A stretch of DNA of 17,500 bases from Theodoxus fluviatilis (lineage: Eukaryota; Mollusca; Gastropoda; Cycloneritida; Neritidae). The stretch's first letter is position 1; each line of letters opens with the position of its first letter. Location: contig JAWQFJ010009525.1 of NCBI GenBank assembly GCA_034096865.1, positions 1-17,500 of the forward strand, given 5' to 3'. Shown in pieces: positions 1-8,769 of the stretch. The translations under genes and the position numbers were made by a program. A model generated the notes under the pieces. That model was not told the DNA's origin. It did no database searches and worked only from the letters and a program-made list of their open reading frames with translations.

Positions 1-1451
1 CTCTCAGATCTCACCTTATTTTGTACTTAGAAATATTTTACCTATTGTGTTTTGTAAGGCTTTTATTAAAGAGCCATGGGATGGTTGTGAAGACTGCTCT
101 TCTATTTTGTAATTTTGCACAATGCATTCTAGTATAATGGGTAGTTATATTGAGAATATTTGGAATTTCACAGGTTCCTGAGTCTTGGCTGACTGATTGA
201 GGGGTGATGTTGCACCACATGTAACAGCAGTGCAAGAGGTTTGTGCATTCTATCATGTTGTGTATTATACCTTGTCATGTTTTGCTATGTTTTCACTATG
301 ACTTTATGCCATACTGACTGTCTGGATTGTGCCTAATTCCCCCCTCAGCAACTTATGTGGATATTTTATGAAACTTGCCATTAACCCTTGACGGAAGAAT
401 TTTGTGGTTATTATGGGATCTTCCAGAATTAAGGACCAGCGATTTAATGAGAAGGTTATGTTTCCATGCAGTTGGGATAGTTCTGTACTATGACTGCTTG
501 GGAATGATAGTTCTGACAGTCTTTTGTTGTGGTTTTAGTGTCCATCACTACCAGTGAACAGATGATTGTACGTCAGGATGTATACCTTGGTGGAGTAATG
601 TATTGTAAACACATGTACCGCGCTTGGTCGCCTTATACTGGATAGGTGGCTCTGTGATTTCAAGATGTTCTTGTACAATAATAGACATGATGGAATGGAG
701 ATTCATGGACTATTCGTTGCTAATTTGTAGATGTTGTTCCCCATGAATACTCTACCAATTAGGTTAGTTGTCAGGAATAATCTAGAACACTGCGGCTGTT
801 TTCTAAGGGCAAACTAGTGACCCATTCACTGTTGTCAGTTGGAATGTAAGCGCCACCACCCCAGTTTCAATAACGTAAATTACCATTTCACTTTGGCTTG
901 CCCCTACCCTTGGGTTTTACGGCACAATTCAAACGGTCTAATTGTTAAATTGCCTTGAATAATACTTTGTTTGATGGTGGCAATTATGTTCAATTTTCTA
1001 CTTTAGATGTGCTAAATCAGAGTAACCAATGTAATCGATATTACTCCTTTTGATGTTTTCAACTTGGTTATTCTTGTGGCAAATTTCACTGCCACGTCAC
1101 ATTTAGCCATTTCCACTTTAGCGTTGCCACTTGTTGGTTATGTCGATTATTGATGTTCTTTTGCTTGTATTTTAATTTTGGATCTTGATGTGTGTAAAAC
1201 CATGACTAATTATTTGCTTTTGTTTCTTCTGTCCTTATTAGCCTGTCATCGTGCTTTTGCTTGTCTTATAAGTTAGTAGCAGAAATAAAACACTGTGAAC
1301 GCTATTCCTGGGGTTGAGTTGAGAACCTATCCACTACCCTCACTACCAATTGACTACCCCGTTACATGCTTAATGTAACACTTTAACCCAAGAAAAAAAA
1401 TAGTATTTTCTATTCAATTTCATACAAGCTGCATAATTGCACTATACTCAC
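1..1451. other. AT-rich non-coding region, no gene supported
   Basis: This stretch is AT-rich with frequent stops in all frames. The longest frame (375-557, 60 codons) has no recognisable domain and ordinary non-coding composition. The sequence resembles a 3' UTR, intron or intergenic DNA. It contains a plus-strand AATAAA at 1284-1289, described separately. The minus-strand candidate exon at 1452-1556 would continue into this region, but I found no further exon in it. Confidence 0.6.
1284..1289 (+). promoter_or_regulatory. Candidate polyadenylation signal AATAAA
   Basis: A canonical AATAAA lies in plus-strand, T-rich, 3'-UTR-like sequence. It is followed 20-35 bases later by a G/T-rich stretch (CCTGGGGTTGAGTTGAG), the usual arrangement for cleavage and polyadenylation. 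No coding exon feeding this signal is visible in the window, so it could be the end of a transcript starting left of the window or a chance hexamer in AT-rich DNA. Confidence 0.3.
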
Positions 1452-1556
1452 TTGCTGGTTGATGATTCGAGACTCCATAGATACAGGCCTCTTGAACTTG
1501 ACATCCGCAGATGCACTGTCCCCAGCCCCTCCAGCATTGCTGGCTGAGAACACTGG
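1452..1556 (-). CDS. Candidate internal coding exon, unknown protein
   Basis: Read on the minus strand, this is an open, GC-richer island of up to 35 codons in AT-rich surroundings. It ends exactly at a strong donor: GTGAGTATAG lies at 1442-1451, directly after CAGCAA. The predicted peptide ends with FKRPVSMESRIINQQ and begins with a Gly/Ala/Ser-rich part (ASNAGGAGDSASAD). Two in-frame acceptors are possible. One is an AACAG just before 1556. The other is TGTTCTCAG, which has the better pyrimidine tract and would start the exon at 1544, giving 31 codons. Both give an exon length divisible by three, so phase 0 is kept. An in-frame TGA lies shortly upstream, consistent with intron there. I do not recognise the protein family; the composition suggests a flexible segment of a larger protein. 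No partner exon is visible, so this is an inference from splice sites and composition. Confidence 0.4.
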
Positions 1557-2340
1557 CTGTTCCACATGAATTGCATGTAATCAACCACATTATGCAGTGT
1601 TTGAAATTTAACCTTTACACCACCAGCCCTACTGAACTTTTGTTAAAAGAATGCAATTTATAAAATGTTAAAAACCATACATTCCTACTTCATATCAAGT
1701 CCTCTCTGTGCAGCAAACCTTATTTGAAGCTCATGCGGCTGTTTCAAATTATTTTAATAATTCACTTTTATTTTACATAGACTTTTAACATGGACTTTTG
1801 AAATTGAATGTTTGAATTTCACAACAATATTGAATAAAAAGTTATGTATTAGAAAATCAAGAATGTAGATTCCAAACCCACTTAGGTATGCATTAACACG
1901 GTTGATTATTGTCAGATTTTCATGTCACAAATTTGACCCATGTTTCTGAGAACCTCCCATATAGACCTTCGATTTGAAAACACCACAATTTCAGAATTTG
2001 AAGCAAGTGTAAAAAAAAATCAAATAAAAAATATGGTAGTTCTCAAAATAAGCCTCTAACGCTTTCAATTGTAACTTGAAATATTAAGTCAGTTTACTCT
2101 TGATTTTCGCCATTGTTTTTTTTTACCCATCCATGGGAATTCCCAGGCTAGCTACCCCCACCCCTCCCTGCACCCCAAACTTTCCACGTTCAATGCAACC
2201 AAAGACTATATTCTTACAAAGACAGGTCATAACGAGCTTTTGCTATATAAAGTTACAAGACGCTCGGAAACGCAGCGCACCAAGCGGAAAGTTACTTGGG
2301 TGAATGAAGGGAGGTAATCACACCGCTTATCGACATGTAA
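1557..2340. other. Non-coding, no feature seen
   Basis: AT-rich sequence with short A and T runs (for example 2010-2030 and 2117-2125) and no reading frame with protein-like composition. The only longer plus-strand frame (2100-2303) is low-complexity and unrecognised. Confidence 0.6.
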
Positions 2341-2344
2341 ACTT

Positions 2345-2625
2345 GCTTGTTTATCAACGCATATCTGATGCGTTCCGATCAGGTTTGTGAATAAATGTAC
2401 GGTGTACTGTGTAATAAAATGATTTGCTGCAATAATGGGGGTGTTTGGGCTTTGTTTTTTGTAGCAGGCGTTGTGAAATCGAATTCGCGCAAAGGCCTAG
2501 TTCTACATCATCTAATTTTCAATATTATCGAAGAATGCAAGCTTGTTTATCAACGTATACACCCCTGTGGAATATCTTTTGGAAATGCAAAGCAATACAT
2601 ACCTGTCAAGAAGGTGATTTGCTGC
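2345..2625 (+). repeat. Diverged direct duplication (2345-2430 and 2541-2625)
   Basis: Two segments of nearly equal length (86 and 85 bp) start with the same 15 bases, GCTTGTTTATCAACG, and end with the same ATGATTTGCTGC or GTGATTTGCTGC, with diverged middles. Start-to-start spacing is 196 bp and end-to-end spacing 195 bp. The first copy continues directly into AATAATGGGGGT. In the second copy the matching continuation is found only at 3057, after about 430 bp of other sequence, which suggests the second copy was split by an insertion. The shared ends are clear; the middle similarity is weak, so common origin is probable rather than certain. Confidence 0.5.
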
Positions 2626-3051
2626 CAGAAAGTCATTCGATGAAGTGAATTCAGTCTTAATCCCTGTACAAGCGATTGCTTCTCCCCACCCAGGAGTGAA
2701 ACCGGGTAACCAAATGGCCCTCCTCAGGGCTTTACAGGTCTTTCGGATGGGACCTTCATAAACCGAGGTCTAGTGTGTGATACGCATGCACAACATCAAT
2801 CGCGCACTATAAAGATCCTGACGCTCATGTCCTTGACGGGTGAGTGCCGGCCACAGAAAAAATATACCCAGCACGCACAACTCCCCACCCAGGAGTAAAA
2901 AACCGGGTGTCTGCAGAATCTTCACATTGTTGAAGACGGCAGACTGAAGAAAGAAGAAGAAGCAAGACGGCGAAGAAAGCAGTCCTCTGATTGGTTCCCT
3001 GAATAGAATCTTCCAATCAGCAGGCAGCTTTCTTCGCCGTCTTGCTTGATC
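2626..3051. mobile_element. SINE-like insertion flanked by GCTGC
   Basis: This segment interrupts a sequence that is continuous in a neighbouring paralogous copy (2421-2460): the joint GCTGC-AATAATGGGGGT is intact there. Here GCTGC occurs at both 2621-2625 and 3052-3056, like a 5-bp target-site duplication. Inside, CTCCCCACCCAGGAGT followed by ACCGGGT occurs twice (from about 2682 and from 2881). A block at about 2741-2820 (GGATGGGACC, then ATAAACCGAGGTC, then CGCACTATAAAGATCCTG) resembles, from memory, a conserved core shared by invertebrate SINEs and LINE 3' regions; the family name is not verified. The right end carries a strong hairpin. No protein is encoded. An alternative is two nested or adjacent insertions. 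Confidence 0.5.
2960..3047. repeat. Perfect 21-bp inverted repeat with CCAAT-bearing inner stem
   Basis: Arms 2960-2980 and 3027-3047 are exact reverse complements (21 of 21; core GCAAGACGGCGAAG). A second perfect 8-bp stem lies inside them: CTGATTGG at 2987-2994 against CCAATCAG at 3013-3020, leaving an 18-base loop. The two stems are separated by six unpaired bases on each side. Both inner arms contain an inverted or direct CCAAT box. The structure could form a cruciform, or a hairpin in transcribed RNA. It lies at the right end of the SINE-like insertion. Confidence 0.75.
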
Positions 3052-3091
3052 GCTGCAATAATGGGGGTATTTTGGCTTGGTTTTTTGTACG

Positions 3092-3341
3092 TGTTTTATG
3101 GTTTTATGTAAGAAGGCTGACAGAAATTTTACTTGTGCTTTTCATTTACCCGTTGGAGTTCGGTAAGTGGATGTAATTTTATAAGATTGGGTTATTTAGG
3201 ATGTCGTGTTTGAGCCATATACAAATGTAACTTGTTTTTTTCTTTTTCTACCTCTGTCACGAACATCTTTATGTTGAATATAAAGACTTGTAAGTACCCT
3301 GGACCTGTTTTATTTCGTTTTTGTGGATCCCGTTAACACAT
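3092..3341. other. Non-coding, no feature seen
   Basis: T-rich sequence without protein-like frames. A run of T and TTTC elements near 3230-3250 and sequence resembling a 3' UTR are present, but no polyadenylation signal is convincing. Confidence 0.5.
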
Positions 3342-3476
3342 CCCTTCTCATCGCAACCACCGTGCAAAACTAGTGTGCGCAAGGTACTCAATGCGTGTTT
3401 GAACCCCCCCCCCCCCCACCCCCCTTTTTGTTTTTTTTGTTTTGTAACTTCATATCCATCACAACCACAGTGAAAA
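3342..3476 (-). repeat. Two direct copies of a TTTGCACTGTGGTTGTGATG-like motif
   Basis: On the minus strand, 3342-3369 and 3451-3476 carry the same motif, roughly TTTGCACGGTGGTTGCGATG and TTTTCACTGTGGTTGTGATG. Some similarity continues beyond it (GCAAGGTACTCAATGC versus GCGAAGCATACTGAGTGC on the plus strand). The copies lie about 108 bp apart and flank the poly-C/poly-T tract. A third copy is at 5577-5604 on the opposite strand. This looks like part of a dispersed repeat family that I cannot name. Confidence 0.45.
3404..3441 (+). repeat. Poly-C followed by T-rich tract
   Basis: Fourteen consecutive C, one A, six more C, then TTTTTG and a further T-rich run. It is a homopolymer tract, possibly of variable length and prone to assembly error. 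On the minus strand it is a G-run able to take part in G-quadruplex formation. Confidence 0.85.
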
Positions 3477-3479
3477 GAA

Positions 3480-4640
3480 ATAAGGCGAAGCATACTGAGT
3501 GCCTGAATTTTCAAATGATACACAAAGTGAGATATCAATGGAAACGTGACACGTAAAACTACGACGTTCATTGAAATGACACAAGACTTGAGAGACAACA
3601 AAAGAGCGATTAAAAAACTGATGAAATTTCTACTAACAAGGAGTAGATGATTGTAGGGAAATTACTGGAACGAAAGCTTGAAAATTGTGTTATTTTGGCC
3701 AGAATTTTTCTTCTCTTCTGGAATGAGGATTGGAATGCTGAAAATGCATCAAGGTCATCGTCTTTGCAGCCAGTTTTAAACATCTCGATCTGGATAGTGT
3801 TTTGTGTGTGACTGAGTGGTCCGGAAAATCTTGTGTATGTGTGAAAATGGAGATAAAAAGCCGGTGGTAAGATTCGAGCGGTGAGGAGCTCGAGGCTTGA
3901 TGGTAGAAGGGCGCAGGTATGAGACAAGTCTAGCTGCTTTCCACAACTTTATTAACCCATGGTTACAGGAGCTCCTGGCTGGTCCGAGGCCTGATGATAA
4001 TGGCCTGGACCAACCCAAGACCGTGGTGGCAGTGGTATCTCTCGTCTTGTGCCGTTCCCCCTTAACAAGGGAATGCAAGGACCTCACAGGAGCCAGGGTG
4101 TGGATTATTTCCCAGATCCTAACTCTGGTCCCTGGGTTGTGCTTCCATTTGGCAGAAAAGAGAGATTACTTAATTTAACTCGTTTTGAAATTACCTCTTA
4201 CAAATGTTGCCTAATTCAGCATCCACAGTCTATTGATTGCATCACATGCCGCTGCAAATAGCTGTCTTACTTGAGGAAAAACATCATGTGTATAGTCAAA
4301 ATGTTACAATTCAGATGCCAGAGTAGGGGAGCGGTTCACTAGCTGAGGGTCACGCTAATGTAGCGAGTGACTGACAGGGCAGCTGCACCAACAATAAGAC
4401 TACAGCAGAGGAGGGGTCCCTATTAGGTCAGCTGGTCAGCTTGCCTTACACAAAGGATGGGGAAGGGGGGTTGGAGAGTGGTCTGACACACAGAGAGATC
4501 TGACACACAGGATAGAGGGGTGGGGGTGGGTGTGGTGGTTTGAGAAGAGACAGAAGCAGGGATAACTGAATAGAGGATGAACACAGCAGGTGTACAATAC
4601 ACTTGGTGATAGGTGCACCTTTATTAATTATTATGCAATA
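3480..4640. other. No gene supported; unclassified mid-GC region
   Basis: Several overlapping frames of about 100 codons exist on both strands between 3610 and 4180, but they overlap one another, lack recognisable domains and show no splice-site pattern that would select one. The part from about 3890 to 4260 is higher in GC than its surroundings and could be an unrecognised LTR or other repeat; no second copy is present in the window. Confidence 0.4.
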
Positions 4641-4646
4641 ATTTTT

Positions 4647-4802
4647 GGTCGAGTTAAGCGGAGTCGAGATGGCAATAAGTGGCATCGCCTTAACCGGTTT
4701 CTTTCTAATGAGAAAAAAGAATGTTACCCGGGACCAAATAAAATGGTCGAGTTATCCGGAGTGCCGTGTTATCCGATTTAGTGCTAAGTGGAGTCCACTG
4801 TA
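4647..4802. mobile_element. Terminal fragment of a pogo/Tigger-like DNA transposon
   Basis: The right end reads GTGGAGTCCACTG (4788-4800) directly followed by TA (4801-4802), so from outside in the element begins TA-CAGTGGACTCCAC. This matches the usual layout of pogo/Tigger members of the Tc1/mariner superfamily, whose ends begin CAGT next to a TA target site. Sub-terminal iterated motifs support this: GGTCGAGTTAAGCGGAGT at 4647-4664, GGTCGAGTTATCCGGAGT at 4745-4762 and a weaker CTAAGTGGAGT near 4783-4793. No matching left end and no transposase frame are visible, so it is a solo or truncated end. Superfamily assignment rests on recalled end sequences. Confidence 0.5.
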
Positions 4803-5130
4803 GCTCTTGGCAAGTTTGCGAGTGACGGTATACATAGTGTCTTGTTCTAGAGAATGTACTGTAATGCCTGTGAGAACAGCTGATGGGAATGAAGATACAG
4901 CTAGATCCGTGGCAACATTGTGCCCCCCACCCCCACCCCCATTTCAACCCGTTCTATGCCTAGATTGATAGATTAATTTGAATAACTTTTACACCTCATT
5001 CAGGAATGCCCTGTGCGCGTAGGATCTGACATTTTAAATGCTGCACTCGCTGTTACAAAGCAAGCCACTGTCCAGCACCTGCTCCACACTAGTGAGTTGC
5101 TGTACAGCCAGTGTCTCACTGCAGTTTGTA

Positions 5131-5420
5131 CATACATGTAGTCTTGGAGACAGTAGGGACTGTCAGGTGGGCTTAAGGCATCCATCTCTTGAGGAAGGAG
5201 TGATATCACTGTTGCTCTCCGAGAGTGCAGGAGTGTTGCTGCATGCGCAGTACCAATTCTGCGTCTGGAAAATTCCGGACTCCAAATAAGGGGTCAAGGG
5301 GCAGTCACAAGACGTATAGTATGCCCCGTCCCCCATAAATGGCTTTGCTCTACTTGCAAAGTTTCTTATACATACATGTATAATCTCATGGACAGCAGGG
5401 ACGGCGAGACGGGCTAAGGC
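5131..5420 (+). repeat. Two related 50-bp blocks with a tRNA A-box-like core
   Basis: 5131-5179 and 5371-5420 share CATACATGTA, then GGAGACAGTAGGGAC or GGACAGCAGGGAC, then GGGCTTAAGGC or GGGCTAAGGC, exactly 240 bp apart at the start. The second block (GCAGGGACGGCGAGACGGGC, then TAAGGC) resembles the 5' half of a tRNA-Leu or tRNA-Ser with an A-box. No B-box (GGTTCGANNCC) follows either copy at the expected distance, so neither is a functional tRNA. They may be heads of decayed tRNA-derived SINEs. Confidence 0.3.
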
Positions 5421-5576
5421 TGTGGAATGTGGATGGCTCGCAAACCTACGCCGAACACAGATCGAGTGTGTGTGTCAAATGGAGATGTGGGGACTGAAAG
5501 AGGGGACTTGAGAACCAAAATCTTTGAGCACTGGTTTAATTTACAGTTGCAATGCTCCATCACATGATGTTCCACG

Positions 5577-5604
5577 TTTGCACTGCGGATGTGATGAAAT
5601 GAGG
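5577..5604 (+). repeat. Third copy of the TTTGCACTGTGG-type motif
   Basis: TTTGCACTGCGGATGTGATG followed by AAATGAGG matches the two minus-strand copies at 3342-3369 and 3451-3476, but here lies on the plus strand. It is evidence of a dispersed rather than purely tandem repeat. No flanking target-site duplication was found. Confidence 0.4.
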
Positions 5605-5720
5605 GAAAAGACTGCTAAAAGAGTCCTACAAAATTCATACACATTCAGATCTTTCATTATAAGGATTCGATCTAGCAGTGCAGGCCACTACAACCGCAAA
5701 CCAGTTTCAATAGTTACCTT

Positions 5721-5776
5721 AGAAAGAAAGAAAGAAAGGCAGGCAGAAAGAAAGAAAGGCAGGCAGGCAGGCAGGC
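5721..5776 (+). repeat. AGAA/GGCA compound microsatellite
   Basis: AGAAAGAAAGAAAGAAAGGC, AGGC, then AGAAAGAAAGAAAGGC and a run of AGGC units. Two alternating tetranucleotides, AAAG and AGGC, form a compound array of about 55 bp. Confidence 0.85.
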
Positions 5777-5849
5777 TGACAGGCACGCAGACAACGATTA
5801 TTGCGACAGCTAACTGCCAACAAAGTGGCGCCTTGTACGTGTAACCATT

Positions 5850-7156
5850 CCTTCCTTGAAGCCTGTCTTTGTGTTGGCAAAACCGTGACATGGGGAGGCG
5901 TGGGAATTCCATCAGCTTCACGTCATCGCACAGACGGAAAGGCGAACTGAAATGGCCTTGGATAGCGTTTCATCCTTGTGTCATCGATTAAAGCAGAGAC
6001 AGCCATGAAAGGCAAGGTCGTGTGTGGGTGAACCCTGCTACGAAGGGATGGACCCCGGCGTACGTCACCGTTGACAATCATGACACCATTGTGTGAAAAA
6101 GATTTGACAAGAAAGATTGGAGAGGTTTGGCGATGTGCGCAACTTAAGTTCGACAGCTAAAAGCCACTCGCAAAACTCACCACCCACGCACACGAGACGA
6201 ACACACCAACGAGAGAGTGCATTGCGATTTAGCTGTTCAAGGAAACTGGCAGGGCAACCTCTGCTCTGCATTTAAGGAGAGGGAGCATGTGGACAGACAG
6301 GCTGAACCTACGCAGGTGTGGCCGTGAGCCTCTCAGAAGAAAAAAGGCGTGAGGGTTTCTAGAGATGTGAGGCAGAAGCAAACCGCTACTCTCCAGGAGC
6401 TTCATAGGCGAGGACTCCAGGCCTACTTCAGAAACAAGCAGATCTTCTCACTGAAGGATCCCCTGCAAGGAGTGGATCGAATGGAGAAAAGGGGTCAAAA
6501 AGAGGAACACATCTACACCAAGACAACCCCTGCAGGGAGAGAAAGCGGAACAGAGGAACAACGTTGCTACCAGAAGAGTTTGAAAAAAGGCCTGAAGCTG
6601 AAGACTGCGATAGGACCCCACGACAACCCAACAACCAGAGGGAGGTATCTCTGGAACGTCCTGGATAGCGCCGGGAACTAACGGAAGGGTCGACAGATGC
6701 AGATATCACACAGTTGGCTGCATCCAAGTCCAACAAGACAGGTACAACCTTATCCTTAAATCAACTTCAGAAGTCATCCTTACACCACGAGAGCTGCAGG
6801 CGTACAGGCAAAAAGGAGGCACTCAACCAAACTCGAAACGATTCAAGTTAATAAATAAAATTCCAATAGTCCTCCTTCCTGCATAAGTGCATAGTCAGCT
6901 CCTCAACTTCTATTTGCCTATTGGAAAATTTGTCTTTTGACCGGAGATTTAGGCGAGCAAGCTCTGGAGTCTGGTTATGGGCGAGGCGCAGTGCCGTGGT
7001 TTAATCCCTGGGACGGGAGAAATCTGGATAATTATTTTCCAACAAGATTGAAAAAGGTCAGTCGCAGACAGGAATCCGCGCTTTACCTACGCTATGCCAC
7101 GTTTACCAAAACCCGTGCAAGCACTACCGCTTTAGCAGCTGCGTCGTACAACCACC
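5850..7156. other. No gene supported
   Basis: The plus-strand frame 6349-6681 (110 codons, Lys/Arg/Gln-rich) and the opposing frame 6428-6736 both lack recognisable domains, and neither has convincing splice sites. A small imperfect inverted pair (TTCCAATAG near 6861 and CTATTGGAAAA near 6918) is present. The remainder shows no repeat or motif I can name. Confidence 0.45.
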
Positions 7157-7611
7157 ACAGACAGGCCAGAGAGGACAGACAGTCAGACAGATCAGACAGG
7201 CCAGACAGACAGGCCCGACAGGCCCGACAGGCAAGACAAAGAGGACAGACAGACAGATCAGACAGGACAGACATGCCAGACAGACAGGCCAGACAGACAG
7301 GACAGGCAGACAGGACAGACAGACAGGACAGACAGACAGGACAGACAGGACAGATAGACAGGACAGACAGGACAGAAAAGAGGCCAGACAGACAGGACAG
7401 ACAGACAGGAACGACAGGACAGATAGACAAGACAGACAGGACAGACAGGACAGACAGACAGGACAGAAAAGAGGCCAGACAGACAGGTCAGACAGACAGG
7501 AACGACAGGACAGACAGACATGCTAGACAAGACAGACAGACAGGACAGACAGACAGGAAAGACAGGACAGACAGACATGCTAGACAAGACAGACAGAACT
7601 GACAAAGAGGA
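7157..7611 (+). repeat. CAGACAGGACAGA minisatellite with higher-order structure
   Basis: About 455 bp of degenerate 4-, 5- and 9-base units (ACAG, GACAG, CAGACAGGA). Higher-order copies are visible. GAAAAGAGGCCAGACAGACAGG recurs with a 91-bp spacing (7375 and 7466, each followed by CAGACAGACAGGAACGACAG), and TGCTAGACAAGACAGACAG recurs with a 57-bp spacing (7521 and 7578). The array keeps long frames open on both strands (Asp-Arg-Thr-Gln-rich on plus, Cys/Leu/Ser-rich on minus), but these reflect the repeat period and not a gene. Its right end adjoins GAACGAAC units belonging to a retroposon-like tail. Confidence 0.9.
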
Positions 7612-7810
7612 CAGAACGAACGAACCAACGAACTAACGACAAGTTTATTGTGGCGGCCTCGTGAAGTCCGCGTTGCACGAACAGTCTACGTGGCCTGTCA
7701 GTTTCTTTGGAGAATTTGGAAGAGATCGTGACCACGTGGTCAGTCTGCGTTGCCATCATCCTTGCCACGAAGTCTTGAGGTAGGTCACCTACGGTCAGAA
7801 ACTGGGTCAA
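7612..7810 (-). mobile_element. Retroposon-like 3' end with AATAAA and GTTCGTT tail
   Basis: On the minus strand the sequence GAGGCCGCCACAATAAAC (AATAAA complement at 7644-7649) is followed by degenerate GTTC/GTTA units (7615-7640) and then by the CTGTC-type minisatellite. The same order, GAGGCC, AATAAAC, then GTTCGTT units and then a microsatellite, occurs on the plus strand at 9441-9487. Two independent occurrences suggest the 3' end of a retroposon family with a tetranucleotide tail. The upstream frame (minus 7580-7810) is open and starts MTQFLTVGDLPQDFVARMMA, but I do not recognise it and the body length is unknown. Confidence 0.4.
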
Positions 7811-8611
7811 AGGTCGTCAGCTGGTGGACTGTGGGCATCCTTCCTCTGATCAGCGGTGTCTCTGAAACTGGGAACCACTGACATTACTGACGAAGATCCC
7901 TGCGACCTTTTGGGTTCCGCATTCTACTTCTGGCAAAGTAACCGCAACAAACACTTTGGCCAGTCCTTTGAAACTGATTCTGTTGTTGGGTTATCATCTC
8001 TTTGACTGGATGTCAGTTATTCTTCAAATGAGTGTTTTGCATGCAAACTGGACAAGAAATAAATGGCGGAGCACGGTGGGTGGCAGCTTGGCTCGGCCAG
8101 TCATAAAAACGCTGCTTGTGGGGCCCGGATGTAATGTCTGGACACAGTGCGCAGCATTAGAGTCCTCTAATCAAGAACCCACTTTAGAGACCAAAGGCTT
8201 GTTCACGAGGCGCAGCAAGCCTCAAGTGCTCTCTAGCCTGACAAAGTTACTGTTTTCTCGCATCTTCTCGCGAGTCTCTTGCGACTCTCGCCGCTAAAAG
8301 ACGTAACGCAACTCCATTTCCTGGGATTCTCGCAAGCATGATGTTTTATCTGAAAGAAAATACAAATCTGAATACTTTGTGGTTGATGAATCCGGTTTTG
8401 TCATTTTTGATACTTTACCCTGCCCACATATGGTTCTTCTGTTTGTAGTGTCTTTTTTTCCTCTCTTCAAAACACGGCGACATCCCCAGCCCTTGACTCA
8501 GCCACTGTTTTTGTGGCTCGTGCAAAGCAGGCTACAAAACGCGTTTGTGCTGGGCAAGGTCAGGCTGGAGACCAGGGGAAGGTTTCTTCTTCTTATAAAG
8601 GGTTATAACAC
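7811..8611. other. No gene supported
   Basis: Frames at 7956-8297 and 8379-8765 lack recognisable domains. A TCTCGCGAG palindrome-like motif lies at 8266-8274, followed by TCTTGCGACTCTCGCCGC. Nothing else could be assigned. Confidence 0.45.
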
Positions 8612-8679
8612 CGAAAACGCGTACAATCAAAGTTTGAGCTGCAGTCGAAACGCGTACAATCGAAAGTTTGAGCAGCAGT
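8612..8679 (+). repeat. 34-bp tandem duplication with ACGCGT
   Basis: Two adjacent 34-bp units, 8612-8645 and 8646-8679, differ by one compensated indel pair and one or two substitutions. The shared core is AACGCGTACAATC, then AAAGTTTGAGC, then GCAGT. Each unit carries the palindrome ACGCGT. It appears to be a local tandem duplication. Confidence 0.8.
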
Positions 8680-8769
8680 CGAATGGCGAAAGGAACGCTA
8701 GAAAGGGTTCTGTCAAAGAGTTCTGGGATCACAGGGCAGCCGTCGTGTTGCAGATGACCGAATAAATAA

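Noticed and set aside
3776..4178. Overlapping frames on both strands as an LTR-retrotransposon or host exon
   Set aside because: No paired LTR, primer-binding site, polypurine tract or conserved residues visible in the window.
5371..5450. Functional tRNA-Leu or tRNA-Ser gene
   Set aside because: The A-box-like half is present, but there is no B-box, no T-stem and no acceptor pairing.
6349..6736. Opposing 110- and 102-codon frames as a gene or retroelement gag
   Set aside because: No zinc knuckle, protease or other motif; both strands equally open and no splice support.
6937..7605. 221-codon plus-strand frame (Asp-Arg-Thr-Gln-rich)
   Set aside because: Over half is translated minisatellite; the first 70 codons have no recognisable domain or splice context.
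7157..7611. CRISPR-like array
   Set aside because: Units are adjacent, degenerate and of variable length, without unique spacers, and the window is eukaryotic.
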